Shown in pieces: positions 1 to 8,979 of a stretch of 15,717 bases of DNA. Under the pieces are notes generated by a model. That model was not told where the DNA came from. It saw only the letters and a list, made by a program, of their open reading frames with translations, and did no database searches. How positions within the stretch are numbered: position 1 is the first letter of the stretch; each line of letters begins with the position of its first letter. This DNA comes from Bremia lactucae (lineage: Eukaryota; Oomycota; Peronosporomycetes; Peronosporales; Peronosporaceae): NCBI RefSeq assembly GCF_004359215.1, contig NC_090618.1:1177824-1193540 (forward strand), in the 5' to 3' direction. Both the position numbers and the translations under genes were made by a program.

Positions 1-37
1 GTAGCGTCAGAGTCCGCGTCGGTAGGGCATCCCGCCC

Positions 38-268
38 CTACTGCGCTCCTGCATTTCCCGACCCCTCAGTGGTCGATGCAGAACTCATGCGTCTCGCACG
101 CTGGTTCTTGCCATCGCCCTTTGGGAAGGGAGTCCTCTTGCTGGGCATCTTTGCCCTAACAGAGACCCTGGCATAGCAGCCCGCCATCATATGGCCGCGC
201 TTGCCGCATTTAAAACAGACCACGTCTGCATTGACCAACTCCATAGGAGTGGCATCTGTCCTCTCGGC
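38..268 (-). pseudogene. Retroelement gag fragment with CCHC zinc knuckle
   Basis: A short minus-strand frame, open from an upstream TGA near 280 to a stop at 38. It carries a perfect CX2CX4HX4C retroviral-type zinc knuckle (CFKCGKRGHMMAGC), preceded by a PMEL motif and followed by a basic tail rich in Lys and Arg. In gag proteins this knuckle binds the element's RNA during packaging. A PM(D/E)L motif before the knuckle is common in oomycete Ty3/gypsy gag proteins, and the same arrangement occurs at 2633-2750 in the gypsy element of this window, but that copy is on the other strand and differs in sequence. No capsid domain or protease is visible around it, so this is the end of a gag gene left by another element. 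Assignment to gypsy rather than copia is uncertain. Confidence 0.6.
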
Positions 269-325
269 CGACGGCTTATATCAAGCTGTCGCCGAGGCAC
301 TCTTGTAGGATTGCTCCTCAACTAA

Positions 326-874
326 GGCAATTCCCTCGTGATTGCGTCACATTTGTTTCGGCGCAGCAACGAAGATGTGGCGGATAGGTTTCTGAAGATA
401 TCGGATATTGATGACGTGAAGAATGGTATGTTGCTTTTCAAGCCTTTAAAGTATGCATTCGACCATTTCCATATCAGCTTTACTCGTGATAATACCGGCG
501 CCTTTCGTTTGAAGCTTTTTGACCCAAATATCCGGAACACGCGTCTCATTGATATGGTTATCGACAGTAGTAGAAACAAAAAAGTGCTTGATGCGACACA
601 GATAACAGAACTATGTGAGAACATATTGTTGATGCAAGAACCATGCGAGTTTGATGTAAACACAACATTTGGTGACGTGGATGGCAACGCTTTGGCATTT
701 ATTGGCCTCGAGCGACCATTTAACCGATGTTTGTACCTTCACACAAGCGTGGCACGCATCTTGGCATTAGAAAATGGTTGGGTCGAAGCATCATATGATT
801 TCCCAGACTTTTGGTCCGATGTTGACCTGAACGATAAAATGGATTTTTTTTCATCGCAGTCTTCTGGAGGCTGA
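326..874 (+). pseudogene. HNH-nuclease-like protein, N-terminally truncated
   Basis: The frame is open from just after a TAA at 323-325 to TGA at 872-874, about 182 codons; the first ATG is well inside (near 425), so the true start is missing. Visible features fit the C-terminal half of the HNH_2 (PF13391-like) fold: a histidine in LVIASHLFRR, then DIDDVKNGMLLFKPL, where the Asn and the NGxLL turn match the N of H-N-H, then the AFDHFHISF strand-helix element. A long hydrophilic C-terminal region follows (ends DFFSSQSSGG). The Cys/Asp-bearing N-terminal beta hairpin expected before the first His is absent. HNH domains cut or bind DNA using a divalent metal. HNH-like domains are known at the C-termini of some Crinkler (CRN) effectors, but no LxLFLAK-type N-terminus is present, so such a role is speculation. 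It could instead be an exon of a gene with an intron upstream. Confidence 0.5.
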
Positions 875-1286
875 AGTTATTTAAGCCACTTCATTGGCAT
901 TTGCTATTATTAAAAATTAGGCGCGGTCCTGCAACACGAATGGCTGTTGTTGGACTCCAAATTGTAGTAGATTGAGACTTCTTGGCTTTCGAAATAATAC
1001 GACTTTCCTTCAAAATACAAATTTTATAGCTTTTCTTGCCACATTTTCGTTTTTTCGCGCTGTGTCGACTCGGACGTTAACAAACAAAGAAGGTATTTCA
1101 TGGTTCTTGTTATAAATATATTTCCTGCTTTTGCGTAACAAAATGACAGTTATCGAGAGAGCATCAATTAGATTGTATACTGAAGCCTAATGCTTCCAGA
1201 TTTTATATTCTTGACGAATGCTTCGCGTGTCGGGAAAACCTTCGGTATTAAACAATCAACAGTTGCAATGATTACTGTACAGCTAC
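875..1286. other. Intergenic, no gene recognised
   Basis: AT-rich sequence between the HNH-like frame and the left LTR. No long open frame, RNA gene or clear repeat was seen. The last bases before the LTR (gctac, 1282-1286) would be the left target-site duplication of the gypsy element, but its right partner is not in the window. Confidence 0.5.
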
Positions 1287-1770
1287 TGTAATGGGGCACA
1301 CATCGGTTGGAGAACCGTTGTTGTGGTACATTTACTTTATGGGTAAAATACTCTTTTATCTAATTTTAAAATAGTGTTACTCAAATCTTATTTTATTATG
1401 GGTAATAAATGTGGTCGTCGCCAGATATAAATGTGGCGGCCAAAATTTATTTTTTTAATCAGCTAGGGAAGGTTTTAGATTTAAATAATTAAATAAAGTT
1501 CAGTTCCCCTTTTGATCTTGTAGCGTTAAGTGCCTTCCTAAGGCTTGCGCATTGATCTGTAAGAGATAGAAGCCTTTCTAAGGTATATCCTCTTGGGCAC
1601 TAATTGCCACTTGGTTCTTCGAACCCTGAATCCCTTGAACTAGGATTTCTTAAGCTTTGATAGCTTGTACGACTCCCCGAGTTGTTAAACTCATTAGTTC
1701 AATAGAACTAAGTGACTCTCTGAGTCTGAAAGTCTTCCTATGACTTTAGGAGCGAGGTGGCTCCGCTACA
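1287..1770 (+). repeat. 5' LTR of Ty3/gypsy element
   Basis: A 484-bp long terminal repeat starting TGTAATGGGG and ending CCGCTACA, with TGTA...TACA inverted ends. The same sequence recurs at 8980-9291 in the same orientation, which defines the pair of LTRs of one element. It contains a small hairpin (CGGTT ggag AACCG, 1304-1317), a degraded GC-rich hairpin near 1413-1440 that is perfect in the 3' copy, and a polyadenylation-type AATAAA at 1492-1497. The two LTRs differ at many positions and by small indels, so the insertion is not recent. A primer-binding-like site follows two bases downstream, and gag begins 59 bp after the LTR. Confidence 0.85.
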
Positions 1771-1772
1771 TC

Positions 1773-1784
1773 TGGTACCACTCG
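1773..1784 (+). promoter_or_regulatory. Candidate primer-binding site (PBS)
   Basis: TGGTACCACTCG lies two bases after the 5' LTR end, the usual place for minus-strand primer binding. It begins TGG, complementary to the CCA tail of any tRNA. It only loosely resembles the initiator-Met PBS and does not match the tRNA-Leu of this window, so the primer tRNA is not identified. Confidence 0.5.
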
Positions 1785-1829
1785 TAGTCAATCTACGCCT
1801 GAGTCTTTACAAAACTAATTTCTCACGAA

Positions 1830-2848
1830 ATGGAAGAGGTTCCAAAATTGTCAGAAGCGCAACGCGCCGCTTATGACAAGCTCATATCCTTATTCGGGCT
1901 TGAGCACGTTGAATTTATTATTTCCCAAGGACCAGAGGTCCTGCATGCAAGGCTTGAAGCCTTCATGCGGTATGAAGCCTCCCTGATCGGTCAGGTACAT
2001 GACTATTTAGCGGCATATATGCCAACCTGGTAATTCTATGTACCTGACTCAGAGCCGAGGGCTCGCCCTTTAACTGTAAATGTGAACACATTTGAGGGAA
2101 AAGAGGGAGAAAATCTCTCTTTTTGGATTAAGCAGATTGAAATGTTCATTGATTTCGCCTTGTTCGTAACAGAACGGCAAAAGGTGGCTATGGCCATTTC
2201 CAAACTCGGAGGTAGAGCCATGGAATGGGCACTATCGTGCAGCACGTCCATAAACGACGCTTTTCCTTCATGGGAATCGCTGAAACAGCAATTGACCAGC
2301 ATGTTTGCACCGCCTGATCAGGCTTTTCGCATGCGAGCACGGCTCCTCTCGACTCGACAGGGTAAAAGAACCCTAGGGGACTTTGTCCAGGAGTTGAGAA
2401 CTCTCATTGCATCTATGCATCAAGATCCGGTGCAAGAAGCAATTGTAGTGACCTCCTTTATGGGAGGTCTCAATGAGGGCGTTGCCCGGACGGAATTGTT
2501 CCGATCTCATCCGGCTATGTTCGAAAAGGCAGTTGCCATAACGCTCCGTGCCGAGTTTCACTTTAAGTCTGCTCGCGTTAGCACGCCTGTTTACCGAACA
2601 AGCTCTTCGAGCACATGGTTGTGTCTAATAGAGCGGAACCTATGGATTTGAGCCTCGTTGAGGAAGGAGAAGAGGAGCTTCAAGCTGTGGAACAGCATAA
2701 GACCATCCGTAGATGTTATATGTGCGGAAGCACGAAACGTTTACGCCCTGCCTTCCCTCTTCGAAATTCGCGTAAAGCTCGAAAGAGCTCCAGCTCCGAC
2801 CTATACCAAAGATCTGGTACGGTGCGGGAAAACGTCGATACCCAGTAG
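1830..2848 (+). pseudogene. gag: gag of Ty3/gypsy element (decayed)
   Basis: Capsid/nucleocapsid gene of the element. It starts at an ATG 59 bp after the LTR (MEEVPKLSEAQRAAYDKL). The frame is interrupted once by TAA at 2031-2033 and resumes in the same frame through the capsid core (retrotrans_gag-like; LSFWIKQIEMFIDFA near 2115 and WESLKQQLTSMFAPP near 2273). A frameshift between about 2580 and 2615 leads to the nucleocapsid part: EPMDL near 2636, then the zinc knuckle at about 2712-2753. The knuckle itself is damaged: it keeps CYMC, but the expected His is Arg and the last Cys is Phe (CYMCGSTKRLRPAF), so RNA binding would be lost. The frame ends at 2848. Gag and pol belong to one long polyprotein arrangement, judging from the unbroken sequence of domains downstream. 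Confidence 0.85.
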
Positions 2849-3011
2849 GTGCGGGGCGCCCTAGTAGGAAGACCTAGGCTCTGGTGAACCTCAAGGAGGT
2901 GAGAATAAACAGAACCTAGCCCCAATTAGCTCGGTGCTCAATGGCACGGGGCGAGAGTACAAACCTAGCTTGCTAGTCGCTCAAGCGACTGTAAAGGGCT
3001 TTGGTAAGCCG

Positions 3012-3356
3012 TGGTCAATTTAAATTGACTCAGGAGCGTCTTGCAATTATGCTCGACGCCTTTTCCTTGAAGGAAGTTATCAATACGTTGAGGCGCTTAA
3101 AGCGCATGAAGATGATACAATCACTGTTCGCTTGGCGACTGGGAATCGTGTCACTGTTCCCAATGTTTCATTACACTTAGGTATAAAGTTTCTGGACTTT
3201 GACAGTATAGAGCGCTGTCTCGTCCTTAATTTGGATTTGAGATATGATCTCATCCTTGGTATGGCCTGGTTAGAACACCATGAGCCATGGATCGATTGGA
3301 GGTCTAAGACCTTAGGCGCCACGCGCAATGTTCCTAGCAAAGTTTTGGAGTCATGA
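3012..3356 (+). pseudogene. Aspartic protease domain of gypsy pol (decayed)
   Basis: Retroviral-type aspartic protease that would mature the polyprotein. The active-site motif IDSGAS lies at 3024-3041, directly after a nonsense TAA at 3021-3023. The second conserved hydrophobic-Gly element (LILGMAWL) lies near 3249-3272, followed by HEPWIDW. The active-site Asp is intact. The frame stops at 3354-3356, but the next pol linker segment continues in a different frame (SHEPIFARQQKRYW, about 3349 on), so a frameshift sits at about 3328-3355. The stretch 2849-3011 between the gag end and the protease is linker without a clear open frame. Confidence 0.8.
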
Positions 3357-3838
3357 ACCCATTTTTGCTAGGCAACAAAAGCGCTATTGGCGCGGATTAT
3401 TGAACGAGTCTGTCAGTGTTTTAGACATTGACATGTCTGAGCTAATAAACTCTAATGTAAAAAACTTTAATTCTGAGCCCGACTCAGCAGAAATAAGTGG
3501 AACGGCACGTACTCCGTCGAGTGACACTCGTTATAATAACGATTCTTGGCCTAAGGCCGAATCATCAAGGGTGCAATATCCCTGACATACATGGAGTGGC
3601 ACGTCTAAGTCCACCGAGTGTGGTCGGCCGAGGTGGCACCATACTGAGTGTCAATAGTGACACTATTGGCAGTTCGCCAGGGCATTTTGGATCAAACTCT
3701 CCTAATGCACGTTTAGCGACACGTAAACGTTCGCTGAATAAGGATGTCAGATGACAAATTAGACCCCATGTATTGTATAGAACCAATACAGGCTGGAAAA
3801 CCCCGGGACGTGAATGTCCCAGCTATAGGAGGCGTATT
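3357..3838 (+). pseudogene. pol linker between protease and reverse transcriptase
   Basis: Low-complexity linker typical of the space between protease and RT in these elements. One frame is open from the previous region to TGA at 3583-3585 and contains VSVLDIDMSELINSNVK; an overlapping frame continues to about 3754. No catalytic motif is present. It is included because it joins the flanking domains, not because a separate product is expected. Confidence 0.5.
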
Positions 3839-4987
3839 GTTTTCACTCCAAGACAGGGTGGACACGAAGCGTGTATACCCTCACAAGGTGATACGAGTGA
3901 GCAAGTACATACGTTTGTAAATGGCGTAACCGGTAACATTGAGTGAAAAGTTAGCCTTGCGGCAATCCCCTCGTTACATGCTCTGTTAGAGCTAGACGAA
4001 ATATCTATTGATGAGTGCGGTCGAGCCTTAAAAGCTGGTGACTTATCTGAAATAATGGTCATTCGACTAACAATTGAGTTGAACTCATCGTCACTTCTCG
4101 ACGAAGCTGTCCTGGATGACACAAAAGCTGCACTTAGTGCGCGAAGTGGGTCATCGATCCTTAAAGATTTTACGGATCCCTTTAATTTCTTAATTAAGGA
4201 ATTCCAAGATGTGGTATGTAATAACCCACCAAATGTTTTACCTCCGGACAGAGGTGTTCGTCATAAAATTGACTTGGTTCCGGGAACCAAATACTGTGTC
4301 ACAAAACAATGGCCTTTACCAAAGGAGCAGTGTGACGTCATTGACGCTTTCTTCCGTGCTAAGCACGAGGCTGGAATGGTACGAGAGAGCAAATCTCCTC
4401 ATTCGACACCGACATTTTTTGTCAAAAAGCCAAATGGTAAATGGCGCATTGTACATGCTTATAATAAGCTTAATGCTGTCACTTTACCAGCACAAACCCC
4501 CATTCCTAGAAAGGATGTTCTTCAAAATATTATGGTCGGATGTACAATGTGCAGTGCATTGGACTTAGCCGATGGTTACTACCAATTGCTCATGCGAGCT
4601 AGTGATATCCCGCTTACAGCGGTTAGTACCCCAGCGGCATGTTATGGGAGTGGCTATTTATGCCACAAGGGCTTTTCAACGCCCCGGCAACATTTAATCG
4701 TCTAGTGACGGAACTGTTTCGCCCTCATTGAGGTTATGCACAGACTTATTCTATGACATTTTTGTCCAAAGTCGTGCGGCGCAGGGTCGGTCGGATATGG
4801 AAAACCATTTAGACCAATTCTGAGCAGTGCTCGAGTGCATGCGCAGAAACAAATTGTATGCCAATGCATCTAAATGCATTTTTGGCGCAGACGAAATTCC
4901 TTTTTTAGGATGCTTCATTGGGAGGCGAGGCTTTAGAGCGGATCCCGCTAAGGTAAAGGCCATAATAGATTGGCCGGTTTCTAAAAA
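3839..4987 (+). pseudogene. Reverse transcriptase domain of gypsy pol (decayed)
   Basis: RNA-dependent DNA polymerase of the element. The frame containing the RT N-terminus is readable from about 3839, with a TGA at 3944-3946, through the fingers region (SPHSTPTFFVKKPNGKWR near 4400) to motif A (ALDLADGYYQ; catalytic Asp codon 4562-4564, intact). A frameshift near 4635 leads to MLWEWLFMPQGL (4639 on), with a TGA at 4729-4731. The frame breaks again at 4747-4757, exactly in the YxDD catalytic box: one base is missing and the first Asp is replaced. Thumb motifs continue to 4987 (IPFLGCFIGRRGFR near 4899), with a further TGA at 4821-4823. The enzyme is clearly dead. Confidence 0.85.
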
Positions 4988-5575
4988 TTGCATAAGTGGT
5001 TGGGTCTCGCCAATCATTTACACAAATATAGCATAAATTACGCTGATAGGGCTAGGCCATTATCCAATCTCCTTAAAAAAGATATAGAATGGTGCTGGAC
5101 TAGCACCGAAAATAATGCTTTTCGAGCAGTTAAGGATAGTCTTTTACATGCCCCAATTCTGGCACTGCCAAACCCAAATTGGCCTTTCAGTGTCGTCTGT
5201 GACGCATCAGATTTTGCCATTGGCAGTGCTCTGTTACAAACAGATGTTGATGGGCACGAACGTGTTATTGTGTTCGAGTCTAGACAACTTAAAGCTGCGG
5301 AATAGAACTACCCAGTTCATACCAAAGAGTTACTTGCTATGAAGTATGCTCTCGTCAAAGTCAGAGCTCATCTGCTCGGCTCTAAGCCGTTTGTGATATA
5401 TACAGATCACGCGTCGTTACGCACGGCGACTAAGTCGCCCCATCTCTCACAGAGAATGGCCCGATGGCTATCCTTCTTTGCGGAATACAACTTCGAGGTG
5501 AAGTATAAACCCAGCAAGCAAAATGCTTTGGCGATGCGTTATCACGCAGGCCAGATTATGAGGTTTTTCATTTAA
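4988..5575 (+). pseudogene. RNase H domain of gypsy pol (decayed)
   Basis: RT connection plus RNase H, which removes the RNA strand during reverse transcription. The frame 4988-5575 is read through one TAG at 5303-5305. It opens with WLGLANHLHKYS and LARPL-type connection motifs. The RNase H acidic residues are visible in VVCDASDFAIG (about 5200), TKELLAMKYAL (about 5324-5356) and FVIYTDHASL (about 5390). The last conserved segment (DALSRRPDYE) is present but in another frame after a one-base loss near 5530. Ordinary decay; catalytic residues otherwise look kept. Confidence 0.85.
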
Positions 5576-5589
5576 CGATTATCTCGTAA

Positions 5590-6529
5590 CCTATTCCTGA
5601 ATTAATCCGTTTGGCCTTCGCCAAGGATGAACAGTGTGTAGCTCTGCTACGAGCCTTAAAGAACTCGGATTCGAGTATTAAATTACCGGCACGTTTGCGT
5701 GCAAGGTTACATCGATTTTCTATCGTTAACGACCTGTTGCTTTATTGCGCAGACATCACAGACCCTTCGCGTGTCGTTGTTCCTCATGATGTGGATTTGA
5801 AGTACCGGATCCTCTATTAGGCACACGATACTGTCCTTGGTGGTCATCTCGGTAGAGTAAAGACCTACGGCTCTGTCAGCTTGAGTTATTGGTGGCCCAA
5901 CATTTATAAATGGGTCAGCACATATGTTCGCACATACAAAACGTGCCATCGGGTTAAAAACCCTCGATGCATACTGCTGCGCCACTGGCGAGTCTTCCCG
6001 TCCCTATAGGTGCTAAGAGTCCATTAGTATGGAATTTGTTTTTTGGCTGCCAAAAGATTCAGCCGGTAACTCCGGTATAGTGGTCTTTGTTGACCGTTTG
6101 AGCAAAATAGCTCACTAGCGGCCGTGTCGGATTCCATTGATGGAAAGGGTACAGCTAAGCTATTTATCGATCGCGTGTTTCGACAACATGATTTGCCAGT
6201 GGCAATTGTCTCTGATCGGGATCCCCGTTTCACGGGTAAATTCTGTAAACCAATTTTCCGAGTGCTTGGCACCAGATTGGATATGTCCACTGCGGACCAT
6301 CCGCAGACCAATGGTCAAACCGAACGTGTCAATCGCGTCAGACGTTTTACGCAGCGTGTGTGCTCAGACACCAAAGCGCTGGAGCTCAATAATCCCAGTA
6401 GTGGAATTTGTGTTAAATAACGCTGTTCATGCCTCTAAAGGCTATACTCCGTTTTGTAGAAACGGTCTTGCCCACCCGACCTCTCGGATATGCCACATTC
6501 TCCCGACTGAGGTACAATAGGATTAATCT
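5590..6529 (+). pseudogene. Integrase zinc-binding and catalytic domains of gypsy pol (decayed)
   Basis: Integrase inserts the cDNA into the genome. The HHCC domain spans about 5820-5960 after a TAG at 5818-5820: the two His are visible (AHDTVLGGHLG), but the first Cys is Tyr (VRTYKTCHRVK). In the DDE core the first Asp appears as Glu (SMEFVFWLP, codon 6032-6034). The second Asp is intact in SDRDPRFTG (6214-6216) and the Glu is intact in HPQTNGQTERVNRV (6322-6324). Frameshifts occur near 6110 (after LSKIAH and a TAG) and near 6335; the later frame gives LNNAVHASKGYTPF. Homology is lost after about 6529, where foreign sequence begins. Confidence 0.85.
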
Positions 6530-7455
6530 AGGCTCACTTTTTCCCTACTCAAACCTTACACACTCAGTCAAACTATGCAAAAAATTATCCTTTCTGCAAA
6601 CATGCGTATGTAATTTCAGAGTTGTAATTTCACTTTCAACAAACACGTTCTCCAAGATTTAGGGCCTGCAGAGGAGGGTCTGTCCTCAGTACCAGACAAT
6701 AGTGATGCGTCTGCAGCAAATAGTTGCAGGTTGTCTACTTCTACGATTTTTTAGAGTCGCAAACTTTAATAGCTAGGGCAATTTAGACTTAAGCGCCAAC
6801 AGCGTCCATAGTCAAACATCCCATGGACCGCCAGCGACTGTCCGTTGTAATCAGTAATATTTCTTCTTATTGATAGAAAAAGGGAGCGATGTAACGGGCT
6901 AAAGTTGCCCTATGCTACGAAATTCGCGTTAAGTACACTTTGTGTACTTCAGGGGATAGTCAACTATTTAAGCGAACTGCTACAGGTATGACCAAACAAA
7001 AATGACCAAAAATATTCACAAAGTAAGTGCCTTTAGAGCCTAGAGCTCTCAGATGGAGTGACCACGGCTACATTGAACTGTTTCATCGCATAAACTCTTA
7101 CAAGTTTAACAAAAGGAAACAATAATCATTAAAGGTATAAAATTGATTTAGAACTGATAAATTTATTAGATTTCACAACGCCCATATATTACTAAATATT
7201 AAACTATTTATCGCCTTCATAGAGCAAAACGTTTCTGCGTCAACCGAACAAAAAATTCGAGCGAATGTGCCAATGAACGATCACAACTTTAAAAACAAGA
7301 TCGAAGAGGCTTGGCCGTGGAAGTGGCCGCCTAAAGACAGCAAGTAGACGGGGATACACTTAAGTTTTTTTTTCTTTTACGTTTTTTCGGTACCGAGATG
7401 TTCTATTCGAGACCCATACTTAAAACAATTTATCTTTTAACTTATGTGAAGGCAT
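6530..7455 (+). mobile_element. Nested foreign insertion inside integrase C-terminus
   Basis: About 0.9 kb separates the integrase core from its own C-terminal region, which resumes at about 7456 (TVVAKKGLAYTLNLP). In related elements only some 100 codons lie between these points, so roughly 0.6 kb or more is extra. The insert carries a purine-rich tract and an LTR-like start at 6877-6900, suggesting that it includes the 3' end of another LTR element. 6530-6876 contains only short open frames with no recognised domain. 7073-7455 is AT-rich with a T-rich stretch at 7364-7389 and no recognised gene. Exact borders and any target duplication could not be fixed by eye. Confidence 0.55.
6890..7072 (+). 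repeat. LTR fragment of a second LTR retroelement, preceded by a PPT
   Basis: A TGTAACGGGC start at 6890 directly follows the purine tract AAAAAGGGAGCGA (6877-6889), the arrangement of a polypurine tract and the left edge of a 3' LTR. A plausible end is CGGCTACA at 7072, giving TGTA...TACA termini and 183 bp. The sequence is unlike the LTR pair at 1287 and 8980. No second copy is in the window and no flanking duplication was found, so it is a 3'-terminal remnant, not a solo LTR with clear ends. The right end is uncertain. Confidence 0.5.
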
Positions 7456-8020
7456 ACGGTCGTGGCCAAGAAGGGCCTTGCTTATACGCTGAACCTTCCC
7501 AGCAAGCTGCGTACACACCCAGTGTTTTACGTTGGCTTGCTTAAGCCATATTGGGACCGTTCCCACGTGGACTTGAAGGCGCTTGCGCCGAGACAGGCGG
7601 TCGTGCCGCAGATTGCTGCATCCTCACCAGGATGTCCAGCTGACCCTCTAGCCGAGGCTGCTGACGCTCCAGCGTCGAAAGACGGTCTCGAACCGCCCTA
7701 AAAGAGCTCTCAACCCAAGCAAGGACCTCACGAAGAAGTTGCACCTCGTGCCGTAGAGCGTCAAAGGCTTCCGCCAATTTCGGCTTCCTCCCGCGCTGCT
7801 TGATGCGCGGGGGAACCTTTAGTTTCACGTGGAGAAACTTTTAAAGTGACGTCGTCGTGAGGGTCTATACCAGTATCTGGTGAAGTGGCTAGGGTATCCC
7901 TCATTTAAAAACTCTTGGTAGTTCGATGTACCTCTTCGGCAAGATTGCCCGTACACCGTTGACGTTTTTGAGCGCCAAGCTCAGGGTCAACTCGCGTCGA
8001 ACGACGCTTCCCACCATTAA
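7456..8020 (+). pseudogene. Integrase C-terminus and chromodomain of gypsy pol (decayed)
   Basis: The last part of pol. It starts with VVAKKGLAYTLNLPSKLR and THPVFYVGLLKPY (about 7459-7550), the usual integrase C-terminal block before the chromodomain, followed by an Ala/Pro/Ser-rich linker that stops at 7699-7701. After a frameshift at 7702-7790 a chromodomain is readable at about 7790-7985: PALLDARGNL, FHVEKLL, then QYLVKWLGYP and FDVPLRQDCP. It has in-frame stops at 7820-7822, 7847-7849 and 7919-7921. Chromodomains bind methylated histone H3 and guide integration of chromoviruses to heterochromatin. The final stop is TAA at 8018-8020, only 19 bp from the stop of the opposite-strand block. 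Confidence 0.8.
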
Positions 8021-8039
8021 ACGTGGGATTAGGTGGATC

Positions 8040-8867
8040 TTAAGCCTCAGTGCGGCTTCGATCCTTGGTCGTACGGTCAACCGAAGCACTGAAATATTGG
8101 CTAGGTCTTTCTTCGTTTTGTGGCGTAAATGCCGAACGTAACTTGCCTTTGGCCTTAAACTTAGCGAAGTCGAAGCGAAGCTTCCGTTCCAAACGAACAC
8201 CACCTCTATTCGCAGACTCTCTGACATTCCAAAAAATAACGAAGTCGGCGGGCCCGGTGAACCCAGTTCTCAATGAGACTTCGTTTTCACTCCTTGTTTC
8301 GTTTGGAAACAAAACGATCGGAATTTCCCCTCATGAAGGTCACCAAAGCCCCACGGGCTTAATCACGTAATCGCGTCAGATGCTGGCTTCGCGTCATTAC
8401 CTTTGGCGAATGGTATTGCTCATGAAGAGCGTCGCGGGCAGCGATCTCCTCCGGCGTCTTCGCCGGGACACCAGAGATCCAGATGGCCAAGCTATGACCC
8501 GCTATCTCTTTGAGACGCTCGCCCGCACTAAGCGGAGTGAATCTATATTCACTATTAGCTTAAGCATTCGCTATCTCGGCAGCTCGACGACGAACTCTTT
8601 TCTCTATGAGGATTGTCTGCTCTTGCTCGAACGGATTCGTAATGACGTTGGACTCAGGGTCCCGTGTCCTGCTCAATGCAGTTAAGACATCAGCGGCACA
8701 CGTTCTGGGAACGGATTCGGGGTCCGCCGACGTTCATCCGGAGGAGAAGGCGTGAGTGAACGCCGCTCTTTTTCCTCATCCTCTGATTGAGAGTGACTTT
8801 CAAAGTCCACCATTCCCTCATCGTCGAGGAAGGTACTCAGAGTCTGTGCCTCACGCTTGATTGTCAT
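8040..8867 (-). pseudogene. Antisense coding block between pol and 3' LTR, product unknown
   Basis: A minus-strand gene-like block inside the gypsy element. It begins at an ATG (8865-8867; MTIKREAQTLSTFLDDEG) and continues with an acidic and Pro-rich stretch to 8691. After a one-base loss it continues in a second frame to about 8300 (DVLTALSRTRDPESN, ERLKEIAGHSLAIWISGVPA, EEIAARDALHEQYH), with internal stops near 8560 and at 8359-8361. A second frameshift at about 8300-8312 leads to a third frame (ADFVIFWNVRESANRG, then a basic tail) that ends with TAA at 8040-8042. Total about 275 codons. It ends tail-to-tail with pol (stop 8018-8020). Damage density is like that of gag-pol. I do not recognise the family. 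Antisense ORFs in this position are known in plant Tat-lineage gypsy elements; relation to those is not shown. Confidence 0.55.
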
Positions 8868-8968
8868 TAGACAAAGGAATAAAAACACACAACTGAACGG
8901 TTAGCTGTTTAGGTTCCAACCTCAAAGAGGAAATGAAGCGAATGTTGTCACTCGGTGTCAACAGTCTG

Positions 8969-8979
8969 ATGGGGGAGAG
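8969..8979 (+). promoter_or_regulatory. Polypurine tract (PPT) of gypsy element
   Basis: GATGGGGGAGAG runs directly into the 3' LTR start at 8980. A purine run at this place primes plus-strand DNA synthesis in LTR elements. A short imperfect hairpin (GTTGTCAC tcg GTGTCAAC, 8944-8962) lies just upstream. Confidence 0.75.

Noticed and set aside
322..687. Minus-strand 121-codon frame
   Set aside because: Shadow of the HNH-like plus-strand frame; no motif support.
1773..1784. Idea that the array tRNA-Leu primes the gypsy element
   Set aside because: The complement of the tRNA-Leu 3' end would read TGGTATCTGTGG, which does not match TGGTACCACTCG beyond the first five bases.
7541..7828. Minus-strand 95-codon frame with a convincing coiled-coil pattern (Leu heptads)
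   Set aside because: It lies opposite the Ala/Pro/Gln-rich integrase linker of pol, whose codons read as Leu/Arg/Glu on the other strand; pol motifs on both sides on the plus strand explain the sequence better.
8380..8685. Plus-strand 101-codon open frame
   Set aside because: Opposite the antisense block; its composition is less protein-like than the minus-strand reading, which also connects to segments on either side.
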